NCBI RefSeq assembly: GCF_900104585.1
Contig: NZ_FNVX01000006.1
Coordinates: 930,001-994,000, forward strand
DNA length: 64,000 bases
Source: Bacteroides ihuae
Lineage (GTDB): Bacteria; Bacteroidota; Bacteroidia; Bacteroidales; Bacteroidaceae
Direction: 5' to 3'
Shown here: positions 7,993 to 15,170 of the stretch, in pieces
Layout of the letters: the number at the start of each line of letters is the position of its first letter
Position numbering within the stretch: position 1 is the first letter of the stretch
Notes under the pieces: generated by a model
What the model saw: the letters and a program-made list of their open reading frames with translations, nothing else
Database searches by the model: none
Told to the model about the DNA's origin: nothing
Made by a program: the position numbers and the translations under genes

Positions 7993-8472
7993 ATGGAGAA
8001 ATTAGACCAAACAGACCTCAAACTCCTCAAGCTCTTGCAAGAGGATTCCAGCCTTACCACCAAAGAGCTTGCGCAGAGAGTCAACCTGTCGCCAACGCCC
8101 GTGTTCGAAAGGGTAAAGCAGCTCGAAAGAGAAGGATTCATAAAGAAATATGTAGCTATCCTCGACCCCGAGAAGCTGAGTAAAGGTTTCATCGTCTTCT
8201 GCAACATACGCCTCAAACAGCACAGCAAGGAGTATGGACACCAATTTATGGAGGCAATCATGGGCATAGATGAGATAACCGAATGTTACAACATCTCCGG
8301 TGATTATGATTTTATGCTAAAAATCTACGTGCCCAACATGAAGTACTATCAGGATTTCGTGCTCAACAAATTGGGTACGGTAGATAGCATCGGAAGTCTG
8401 CAAAGTATCTTTGTGATGGGTGAGATAAAACAGACTCATAGCATTCCGCTCGGAGATGTACCCGTAAAATAA
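7993..8472 (+). CDS. Lrp/AsnC-family transcriptional regulator
   Basis: A 159-residue regulator. Residues 1-60 hold the winged helix-turn-helix (LDQTDLKLLKLLQEDSSLTTKELAQRVNLSPTPVFERVKQLEREGFIKKY), an exact Lrp/AsnC layout. Residues of about 65-150 form the RAM ligand-binding domain (ECYNISGDYDFMLKIYV). Proteins of this family sense amino acids and bind as octamers. It diverges from metE, which suggests it controls methionine synthesis as well as itself. A perfect 11-bp stem lies just after the stop. Confidence 0.93.
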   Translation: MEKLDQTDLKLLKLLQEDSSLTTKELAQRVNLSPTPVFERVKQLEREGFIKKYVAILDPEKLSKGFIVFCNIRLKQHSKEYGHQFMEAIMGIDEITECYNISGDYDFMLKIYVPNMKYYQDFVLNKLGTVDSIGSLQSIFVMGEIKQTHSIPLGDVPVK

Positions 8473-8480
8473 GAATGCCA

Positions 8481-8518
8481 CCGTTAAGCTTAAGAAGTAA
8501 TCCTTTCAAGCTTAACGG
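8481..8518. terminator. Hairpin between convergent lrp-type gene and ovoA
   Basis: CCGTTAAGCTT pairs perfectly with AAGCTTAACGG around a 16-base loop, starting 9 bases after the regulator stop. No strong T-run follows, so it is a terminator by position. Confidence 0.6.
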
Positions 8519-8532
8519 CGGAAATCGGAATG

Positions 8533-8624
8533 TTCTAAGGTAAAGGAACAAGTTCACCCACGACGACAATGTTTGTTTGCTATCGATTCTATTCCGGGTT
8601 CTAAGGAAAAAGAGCAAGTTCCCC
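8533..8624 (+). repeat. Pair of short direct repeats
   Basis: Two similar 25-26-base segments (8533-8558 and 8599-8624) both read TTCTAAGG, then an A-rich stretch, then CAAGTTC and C-rich bases. They lie 66 bases apart, between the regulator and the ovoA stop. The function is unknown. Confidence 0.45.
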
Positions 8625-8628
8625 AAAA

Positions 8629-10737
8629 CTAAGGTTTCTTCCTCCAAACAGTAACCTCCGAAAGTCGGACTTCGGAGCAGCGGGAGCTTTTCCGAAGCGT
8701 GCAGGTCAAATCAACGGGAGGCTGTTCCAAAACAAACCATTGATCCAAGATGGCTTTGATGCCATCGAATGAAGTAACAGGTTCTCCATCTCGTTTGAAG
8801 CCACCGGGACGGTATTCTTTGGCAATTTCATTCGTTTCCCAATCGTAAGTGGAAGCAATAATCAGTGTGCCGTCCTCATTCAACCGCTCGTGTATATGCT
8901 CCAAAAAGGCAATGGGATTTATCAACTCTTCCAGTAAGTTGGGTACAATGATCAAATCGTAATCGGTATAGATCGGCTTGATGTTATTGGCGTTCTCCTG
9001 CATGAAAAGAAGATGTTCCTTGCTCGCCCCCAAACCGGTTTCGGCAAGTAGCAGTTCACGATAAAGCACTAGTTCACCTTCCTCTTTCACGATGTAGCGA
9101 ACAAAACCTTTTTCTTGCAATTGAATGGGCATGCGAATGAAGCGTGCAGAGAAATCGAGGGCGGTGATATCGCTGAAGTGGGGTGCCAGTTCAAAGGCCA
9201 GGCGACCGGTATCGGCATTCAGATCGAGCACCCGAGTCACTTGGCGGTCTTTCACCGCAGCCAGTGCAAGAGCGGCAAGATCTTTCTGAAAATTCGACTT
9301 CGCACCGAAGACATCTCTCCAGTTGTTCTCACACGAATTGGCTACCTCCGTATCCGTTTCGTACTCATCGTTCTCTATGACGAGCGGATGTTCGGATTCC
9401 ACCACACGGAAGCCCACATGTTGGTAGAAATGGCGGCGGAACGCATAGCGAGCATGGAGCGTCGCTTCGTTTCCGGTGGAGATCCACGAACCACCCTTTA
9501 TCAAATTATGCTTTCCATCGAAAGTCGGTGTGGAGAAATCATCGTACATAGGGTGCACACGGAAACCGGCAAAACCCGTGATCGGTGTCTCCGTCCACTG
9601 CCAGACATTTCCCACCACATCATAGAAGTCGCCCTGCTTGAACTTATCCACGGGACAAGGTGATGCATACTGTTCCAGATTGATATTCCCCGGAGCAGCG
9701 TTCCAAGCTTCCACATCCGGAATGCCGCAATGCTCTGCTAAGCGGTACCACTCAGCCTCGGTGGGCAAACGATAAGTCTTCCCCTGCTTTGCCGACATCC
9801 AATTGCAATAGGCCTTAGCTTCCAGATAATTCACCTCCACCGGCCAGTTCCACGGCATTGGAATCTCCTCGGCTACCAAACGTAAAACATATCCGCAGTC
9901 TTTCTTTCTCCAAAACAGTGGCATCTGCGCCTCCTTGAAGTTGCGCCAACTCCAACCCTCTTCCGTCCAATAACTCTCCACATCATAGCCACCGTCTTCA
10001 ACAAACTGTAGATATTCGCCATTAGAAATAAGCATCTTACCGGCCCGAAAATCTTCCACCGCCTCCACTCGACTGCCATATTCATTGTCCCAACCGTAAA
10101 GCGGATGATCCATCGGCTTGCCCAACTTAACCTCAGCACCGGGTACAGGCAGAAAAGCATTGGTCGGAGCATCTCCCCGCTCCTCACAGATTTTACCGAA
10201 ACGTCCGCTAACTACCTTATCGAGAGGCAATTGGCGTATCAGTACCGACGAAGTCTCCAGATGAATACGCTCATGTTCAATGCCCATCATGATAATCCAG
10301 AAAGGATTCTCCCAATCGACGGGAAGATTCAACGGCGTACGGTCGATCACGTCCAGGATGGTTTTCTTCACCTCATCGCGATACTTGCGAACATCCGGAA
10401 CCGACGGCCAGTTGTAATGCCGCTCGTCCAAGTCGTCCCAACTCATTTCGTCCACTCCGATGGCGAAAATCGATTCAAAAGCCGGATTTATTCTAGCATC
10501 TATTATTTTTGCCAGCAAAAGCTTATTGATAAAGAAGACAGCCGTGTGCCCCAGATAGAACAGGATGATATGACGGAGCGGATCACCCCGCAGATAAAAA
10601 GCAGTATCATCCACAAGTTGCGTATACAGCTTCTCGTCCACTTCCCACGTTTTCAAAAAATAATCGCGGATTTCCGCCTTCTTGCTCTCAGCCGTTCCCT
10701 CTTTCAGGTTCACCGTTTTGGTTATCAGATTCTGCAT
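8629..10737 (-). CDS. ovoA: 5-histidylcysteine sulfoxide synthase with C-terminal methyltransferase domain
   Basis: A 702-residue three-domain protein matching OvoA of ovothiol synthesis. Residues 1-185 form a DinB-like helical domain with the iron ligands HERIHLE (His155, His159; His64 the likely third). Residues of about 195-455 form the FGE-sulfatase-type domain (VVGNVWQWTETP, KGGSW). Residues of about 480-702 form a class I methyltransferase domain (RVLDLNADTGRLAFEL). The enzyme joins cysteine to C5 of histidine using O2, and the last domain N-methylates the 4/5-thiohistidine product. The lyase OvoB is not in the window. The O2 requirement is notable if the host is an anaerobe. Confidence 0.93.
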   Translation of the reverse strand: MQNLITKTVNLKEGTAESKKAEIRDYFLKTWEVDEKLYTQLVDDTAFYLRGDPLRHIILFYLGHTAVFFINKLLLAKIIDARINPAFESIFAIGVDEMSWDDLDERHYNWPSVPDVRKYRDEVKKTILDVIDRTPLNLPVDWENPFWIIMMGIEHERIHLETSSVLIRQLPLDKVVSGRFGKICEERGDAPTNAFLPVPGAEVKLGKPMDHPLYGWDNEYGSRVEAVEDFRAGKMLISNGEYLQFVEDGGYDVESYWTEEGWSWRNFKEAQMPLFWRKKDCGYVLRLVAEEIPMPWNWPVEVNYLEAKAYCNWMSAKQGKTYRLPTEAEWYRLAEHCGIPDVEAWNAAPGNINLEQYASPCPVDKFKQGDFYDVVGNVWQWTETPITGFAGFRVHPMYDDFSTPTFDGKHNLIKGGSWISTGNEATLHARYAFRRHFYQHVGFRVVESEHPLVIENDEYETDTEVANSCENNWRDVFGAKSNFQKDLAALALAAVKDRQVTRVLDLNADTGRLAFELAPHFSDITALDFSARFIRMPIQLQEKGFVRYIVKEEGELVLYRELLLAETGLGASKEHLLFMQENANNIKPIYTDYDLIIVPNLLEELINPIAFLEHIHERLNEDGTLIIASTYDWETNEIAKEYRPGGFKRDGEPVTSFDGIKAILDQWFVLEQPPVDLTCTLRKSSRCSEVRLSEVTVWRKKP

Positions 10738-10809
10738 AGATATTCTTGTTTAGCATATAAAATCAATGAATAATTAACATTTTAGCGGCCATTATGTTGA
10801 GGATATCTG

Positions 10810-10817
10810 TATTTTTG
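10810..10817 (+). promoter_or_regulatory. -7 box for the methyltransferase gene
   Basis: TATTTTTG fits TAnnTTTG, 33 bases before the ATG at 10850 in the region diverging from ovoA. Confidence 0.45.
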
Positions 10818-10849
10818 TGGTACAGAATTTACCTATTACAAGCAACAAG

Positions 10850-11521
10850 ATGGAAAGTGTAAAAGAACAGTTTGATGAGATCTCAAAAAAATATGATAGC
10901 CAACGCCGAATACTCATCCCATGCTATGATGATTTCTATGGCATAGCTACTGAGTGGCTGCATTTCAATACCACTACCCCTAAGATCCTCGATTTAGGAG
11001 CCGGAACCGGCATCTTTTCACAATTTGTACTAGAGAAATATCCGCAAGCAGAGATCACGCTACTGGACTTTTCGGAACAAATGTTGACCGTGGCACGGGA
11101 GCGCTTCGCCAATCTGAAAAATGTATCCTTCCAAATCGCCGATATGACACTATTCGAGCCTCAAGGAAAGTATGATGCCGTTATCTCTTCGCTCGCTATT
11201 CATCATTTATCCGACGAAGGCAAACAAGAGCTATTCAGAAAGATAAATGGCATACTCAATGAGGGTGGCTTTTTTGTCAATGCAGAACAAGTGAAAGGCA
11301 GTACGGATTATATCCACTCGTTTTATACGCAAAGGAGGCGTCTCAGACTCGACAATTCTGAGTTAAGCAAAGAAGCCGTAGAAGCCTCCTATGAGCGAAA
11401 CAAGTTGGATAAATGCGCCTCTGTTTCAGAACAAATGAGATGGCTGCAAGAGGCCGGATTCAAAGAGGTTGACTGTCCGTTCAAATACTACATATTTGCT
11501 GTGCTCTGGGGGATGAAATAA
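10850..11521 (+). CDS. Class I SAM-dependent methyltransferase
   Basis: A 223-residue cytoplasmic methyltransferase. The start at 10850 (MESVKEQFDEISKKYDSQR) is preferred because a -7 box at 10810-10817 overlaps the longer start at 10817. The SAM-binding motif I is ILDLGAGTGIFS, followed by the acidic LLDFSEQML and the post-II motif DAVISSLAIHHL, typical of the UbiE/methyltransferase 11-25 group. The substrate cannot be read from sequence. It diverges from ovoA, which carries its own methyltransferase domain, so a role in ovothiol metabolism is only a guess. Confidence 0.88.
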   Translation: MESVKEQFDEISKKYDSQRRILIPCYDDFYGIATEWLHFNTTTPKILDLGAGTGIFSQFVLEKYPQAEITLLDFSEQMLTVARERFANLKNVSFQIADMTLFEPQGKYDAVISSLAIHHLSDEGKQELFRKINGILNEGGFFVNAEQVKGSTDYIHSFYTQRRRLRLDNSELSKEAVEASYERNKLDKCASVSEQMRWLQEAGFKEVDCPFKYYIFAVLWGMK

Positions 11522-12020
11522 TCGTTTGATCTATTCCATCAAAATCTCTCCTTGCACCGCCTCTTCCTGTTTCAGCCAACTGGCATTATCGAACTTCACA
11601 TCGGTGATGCGCTGAGATTCTATGCCAGCATCGGGGTTCTCCTCACAGGGAGTGCAGCGACCGTTCACGGTGTTGTAAATCCTATGTAAGGCCGAAGTTT
11701 CTTTCTGTTGGTCATATCTATTATCATTTATATTCAGGCAACATCCCCGTGTCGCGGATACAAAAATAGAGAACGTTTCAAGGAGATAAGGGGTAAAATG
11801 AAGAGTATTGAAAAGAAGTTTCAACAGATTAATTATCAGTTATTTACAGAGAACGGGGAGAAGAAATAAAAATGAGGAGAAAGGATTTTTAGAGCGAGCT
11901 TCTGAAAAAAGAGGAAAGAAAGTAGCAGATAAATATTATTATGATACTCCCGCCATATAAATATTTAATTATATATTTGTGAAAAGTACAAAAATTGGCA
12001 CCACTAAACATCGTCTATAA
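11522..12020. other. 499-base gap with possible gene remnant
   Basis: No convincing gene. On the - strand a 97-codon frame (11531-11824) has a well-formed last 35 codons (ending DNASWLKQEEAVQGEILME) but an implausible start. It may be the tail of a decayed gene. The right part is AT-rich and carries the -7 box of the next gene. Confidence 0.35.
11972..11979 (+). promoter_or_regulatory. -7 box for the SDR gene
   Basis: TATATTTG matches TAnnTTTG, 42 bases before the ATG at 12021. Confidence 0.5.
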
Positions 12021-12737
12021 ATGAAAAAAGCAATCATAATAGGAGCAACTTCTGGAATAGGTAAAGAACTCGCAATAATTCTAGCAGAAAACGGTTATCT
12101 AGTTGGAATTACAGGCAGACGGAACGAATTACTAGAGGATCTAAAAAAGAAAAGAACTGGAGCTTTTATCACCAGCTCTTTTGACATTGCCGATATTAAG
12201 ACTGCAATCGAAAAGCTAAATGAACTGACAATACAACTAAATGGGCTTGATTTGTTAATAATAAGCTCAGGAACAGGTGATATAAACGAAGAACTAAACT
12301 TTGAAATAGAAAAAAGAACCATCGACATAAATGTATCAGGCTTTACCAATATTGCTGATTGGGGGTTTAACTATTTTCAAAAACAGAAATCAGGACATTT
12401 AGTTGCAATAAGCTCTCTTGCCGGATTGCGTGGAAGCAGACATGCTCCTTCGTACAACGCAACAAAATCATATCAAATAAACTATTTGGAAGGACTCAGA
12501 CAGAAATCAGCCTCTCTTAGACTTCCTATTTTCGTAACCGACATAAGACCCGGATTTGTAGATACCAATATGGCTAAAGGAGAGGGTCTATTCTGGGTTT
12601 CCACTGTAGAGAAGGCTGCAAAACAAATTTTTACAGCAATTAAAAAGAGAAAGAACGTTGCCTATATAACAAAGAGATGGAGGTTTATTGCTATTATTAT
12701 AAAACAAATACCCGGTTTTATTTATAACCGGATGTAA
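12021..12737 (+). CDS. Short-chain dehydrogenase/reductase (SDR)
   Basis: A 238-residue NAD(P)-dependent oxidoreductase with a Rossmann fold. The coenzyme motif is GATSGIG (residues 8-14), with TGRR after beta2 suggesting NADP preference. The catalytic residues are Ser131/132 in AISSLAG and Tyr145/Lys149 in YNATK. The substrate cannot be told. Codon use is visibly more A-rich than in the neighbours, which could mean a different origin. It sits alone between the methyltransferase and a convergent hypothetical gene. Confidence 0.92.
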   Translation: MKKAIIIGATSGIGKELAIILAENGYLVGITGRRNELLEDLKKKRTGAFITSSFDIADIKTAIEKLNELTIQLNGLDLLIISSGTGDINEELNFEIEKRTIDINVSGFTNIADWGFNYFQKQKSGHLVAISSLAGLRGSRHAPSYNATKSYQINYLEGLRQKSASLRLPIFVTDIRPGFVDTNMAKGEGLFWVSTVEKAAKQIFTAIKKRKNVAYITKRWRFIAIIIKQIPGFIYNRM

Positions 12738-12796
12738 TTCATGCCGGCAAGAGAGAAACAAAGCATCTTGTACAGCTTTTGGGGAGTAAAAGTCCA

Positions 12797-13642
12797 TCAT
12801 CTCATAAACCCCTTCGGATCATCTCCCAGCACCTTCTTGACTACCTTGGAAGAATAAGGCTCGCTCTTGCCCAACACTTTTACCAGCTGCTCGTGCGTGT
12901 ATACCTTACCCACCAGAGGGAAGTTTTCGAGTATCCAGTACGCATAAGCATTAAGAGTACCTTCCACTCCATATATACCGGGTTCCATCATCATTTGACG
13001 CAAATGACCGCACACCAGTATAATACCCTTTACCCAATACTCATGACTAACATTAAACTTCAAACCCTCTATCTCAGAGCGAATAGCCGAAAGTATTTCA
13101 TCCGAAACCTCCGGCTTTTTATCGGCAGGCAGATCAACAGGTGCAGCAGACTGCTCTAGGATCTTGCCTAGCCTCAATTTGTTTTCCACAGCCAAAACAT
13201 CCAGCGGAATAGCGCCCTTGCAAAGGACCTCAAACATTTGATGCATTTCCTCCTTCGCAAACAAACTGTCTCTCCGGATAAAATCCTCCACCACTCTGAT
13301 ATAATGCAACAAAAAATTAATTTGATCAGCAATCTCACTAGAGACCCTGTGCCCATGCGTCTTCTTCAAACATTCCGCCAAACATCCGTGCGTAGGAGAA
13401 ATAAATTCGAATGTCTCAAAGACAATCTTTTCTATCCCCATGATATCAGACACTATGCGACAAACATCCTCAGGAACGCTTGTGTTACACATCCCCCCAG
13501 CTTCATAAAAGTTCAGGCATTCTTCTACCAAAACATTGAGCCACAGATCGTTTAGCTCTTTCTCTTCCATTCGGATATCCAACAAATTCTTTGCAGAAGC
13601 ATTCAGATTAGACAACAACGATTTTTCATGCTTTTCGAGCAT
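12797..13642 (-). CDS. Hypothetical protein (281 aa)
   Basis: A 281-residue, largely helical, soluble protein with no signal peptide or membrane segment. A central low-complexity linker (about 165-180, APVDLPADKKPEVSD) separates two helical parts. I do not recognise a domain. The frame is long, uninterrupted and has normal composition, so it is a real gene. It is convergent with the SDR gene, and the fur-type gene lies upstream on the same strand after a 313-base gap, so it is probably transcribed alone. Confidence 0.75.
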   Translation of the reverse strand: MLEKHEKSLLSNLNASAKNLLDIRMEEKELNDLWLNVLVEECLNFYEAGGMCNTSVPEDVCRIVSDIMGIEKIVFETFEFISPTHGCLAECLKKTHGHRVSSEIADQINFLLHYIRVVEDFIRRDSLFAKEEMHQMFEVLCKGAIPLDVLAVENKLRLGKILEQSAAPVDLPADKKPEVSDEILSAIRSEIEGLKFNVSHEYWVKGIILVCGHLRQMMMEPGIYGVEGTLNAYAYWILENFPLVGKVYTHEQLVKVLGKSEPYSSKVVKKVLGDDPKGFMR

Positions 13643-13955
13643 AGTGCAGAATTCAAAGAAAGAATGGGTGCAACTATTCAGACTTAAACAATCGGCGACA
13701 GATGGGAGGATTTGATTATTTACTTGAAAATCAGCATTTAAGCTTACTTTGTCCCAGAGAACGGACGACTACTAGTTTGTTTTGATCTACTTTTCATAAT
13801 TATTTTATTAGACAAGAGTAAAGGTAAAAATTCATTCTTGAATATCAACTATAATTATCAAAAAAGTCCTCTTATCTGAAGCTTGTTTCGAATGAAACAA
13901 ATTTCAGACAAGAAGACAAATACGAGATTATCGACAGATCTTGGTATACAAAAAC
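13643..13955. other. 313-base intergenic gap
   Basis: No gene. The right end holds the terminator hairpin of the Fur-family gene (13860-13908). The rest is AT-rich with no clear -7 box in good position for the 281-aa gene. Confidence 0.5.
13860..13908 (-). terminator. Terminator of the Fur-family gene
   Basis: On the - strand a hairpin forms from TCTGAA...TTGTTTC pairing with GAAACAA...TTCAGA around a 4-base loop, with a TTTTTT run slightly downstream. It starts 47 bases after the stop. Confidence 0.6.
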
Positions 13956-14390
13956 CTATTCAGACAAGAAATCATCAGAAATTGAAGCGCATTTATCACA
14001 CAAACCTTTTATCAACACTTCAGATTCTTCCTGAACAAAGCCTTCAGGCAACTTATACTTCCGAATCGGTACCTGCTCAAGACAGATAGTGGTGTGGCAA
14101 CTCTTGCAGTAGAAATGCACATGCTCATGAGTAGGGAGCTGACTGAGCACGTTTCTGTTGAACGCATACTTCACGGTAGCGTTATCTATCATAATCCGAT
14201 GGATAACCTGAACCTCAAGCAGCGTTTGCACACTTCGATAAAAGGTGATACGATCATATAAATGCCCCATTCCACCCTTTATCTCACTCTCCGAAAGCGG
14301 TATAGGACTATTTTCGAGTATGGTTACAATAGCCACACGAGGAGCTGTCCTCTTCAGGTTCCTCGTCTTCAAAATTTCATTTATATCCAT
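13956..14390 (-). CDS. Fur-family metalloregulator (Fur/Zur/PerR type)
   Basis: A 144-residue repressor. Residues 1-80 form the winged helix (MDINEILKTRNLKRTAPRVAIVTIL, DRITFYRSVQTL). Residues 85-144 form the dimerisation/metal domain with HEHVHF (His88/90/92) and the structural zinc pairs CKSC (95, 98) and CDKC (131, 134). The sensed metal cannot be decided from sequence, but the neighbouring histidine-rich protein and TonB receptor favour zinc (Zur-like). The promoter is TTG-N20-TACTTTTG. A 7-1-7 inverted repeat lies 30 bases upstream of that -33, and a second copy covers the divergent promoter. Confidence 0.9.
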   Translation of the reverse strand: MDINEILKTRNLKRTAPRVAIVTILENSPIPLSESEIKGGMGHLYDRITFYRSVQTLLEVQVIHRIMIDNATVKYAFNRNVLSQLPTHEHVHFYCKSCHTTICLEQVPIRKYKLPEGFVQEESEVLIKGLCDKCASISDDFLSE

Positions 14391-14410
14391 TATTCAGCCA
14401 CATTGAAATA

Positions 14411-14441
14411 CAAAAGTAACTTATACAAGAAATAAATCCAA
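14411..14441 (-). promoter_or_regulatory. Promoter of the Fur-family gene
   Basis: On the minus strand TTG, a 20-base spacer and TACTTTTG give a near-consensus Bacteroides promoter. The start of transcription would be near 14404. Confidence 0.65.
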
Positions 14442-14470
14442 TAAAAGAACAAAGTATTAACTTCATGCAA

Positions 14471-14485
14471 TGAAACAACGTTGCA
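14471..14485 (-). promoter_or_regulatory. Fur-type 7-1-7 operator, upstream of the regulator
   Basis: TGAAACA-A-CGTTGCA is an imperfect 7-1-7 inverted repeat, the architecture of Fur/Zur/PerR boxes. It is a near-identical, inverted copy of the box at 14579-14593: the 17-base AATGAAACAAyGTTGCA is shared. Confidence 0.65.
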
Positions 14486-14548
14486 CTGATTCCTTTGATA
14501 GTATCTTTGAATATCAACAGGCATTAAGAACAAAAAAGAAAGATTCTG

Positions 14549-14580
14549 TTTGGTTCTTAACAACCGAAACCCTAAATTTG
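14549..14580 (+). promoter_or_regulatory. Promoter of the histidine-rich/TonB unit
   Basis: TTTG (14549-14552), a 20-base spacer and TAAATTTG (14573-14580) match the full Bacteroides consensus. The predicted start near 14587 lies inside the Fur-type box. Confidence 0.75.
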
Positions 14581-14593
14581 CAACATTGTTTCA
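14579..14593 (+). promoter_or_regulatory. Fur-type 7-1-7 operator over the TonB-unit promoter
   Basis: TGCAACA-T-TGTTTCA is a 7-1-7 inverted repeat with 6 of 7 positions symmetric. It overlaps the last bases of the -7 box and the predicted start of transcription, a position that would block RNA polymerase. Confidence 0.72.
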
Positions 14594-14652
14594 TTTCAAT
14601 CATCTGCGCTACACCATTTAAAAAGGCGTAACTAAATTCCTGATTTCCGTTT

Positions 14653-15009
14653 ATGAAACGACTGAGTATAAAGTTCTTCAAAATATTCTTCCCTGTACTA
14701 TTCATTTGGTATGCGGGGAGCGTATCTCTCTTTATACATTCACATGTGATCAACGGAGTAACTATTATACACTCTCACCCTTTCGAAAAGGACAGCAAGG
14801 CTCCGGTACATCACCACGGAAAGGCATCCGAAGTACAATTCATTCACTCGCTTTCACACATACAGATAGCTCACTCGCTGCTATTCATTGTGTTGTTCGG
14901 ATTGTTCTTACTTAAACCCGTCAAAATACTAATCCGTCCTGAATTTAAGATAACCAAATGCTTTAGAGACAGGACAATCTCTCTCCGCGCTCCTCCATTG
15001 GCAGCCTGA
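14653..15009 (+). CDS. Histidine-rich small membrane protein, probable metal-handling
   Basis: A 118-residue protein with two hydrophobic segments (about residues 8-30 and 72-90). Between them lies a loop with about ten histidines: FIHSHV, IIHSHPF, VHHHG, FIHSLSH. The C-terminus is basic and probably cytoplasmic, which would place the loop in the periplasm. Such loops bind zinc or other transition metals. It is the first gene of a unit with the TonB receptor (gap 161 bases) under a promoter covered by a Fur-type box. A metal chaperone or sensor role is inference. I do not recognise a named family. Confidence 0.75.
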   Translation: MKRLSIKFFKIFFPVLFIWYAGSVSLFIHSHVINGVTIIHSHPFEKDSKAPVHHHGKASEVQFIHSLSHIQIAHSLLFIVLFGLFLLKPVKILIRPEFKITKCFRDRTISLRAPPLAA

Positions 15010-15170
15010 CATATCGTTTTGAAGAGGTTTCTCGCTCTTCACTCTCTTATTGTCCGGCATTCTATTTTAAGTTCCGGACTGGGATGAAGTGTGCTTCTTC
15101 AAACTTTGCAGCGCCCATAATATGGATGCTGCACTGATATTCATTTCTACAAATCATTATAAAAAACAGA

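Noticed and set aside
9115-9663. 182-codon frame on the + strand
   Set aside because: It is antisense to ovoA with no start context or domain.
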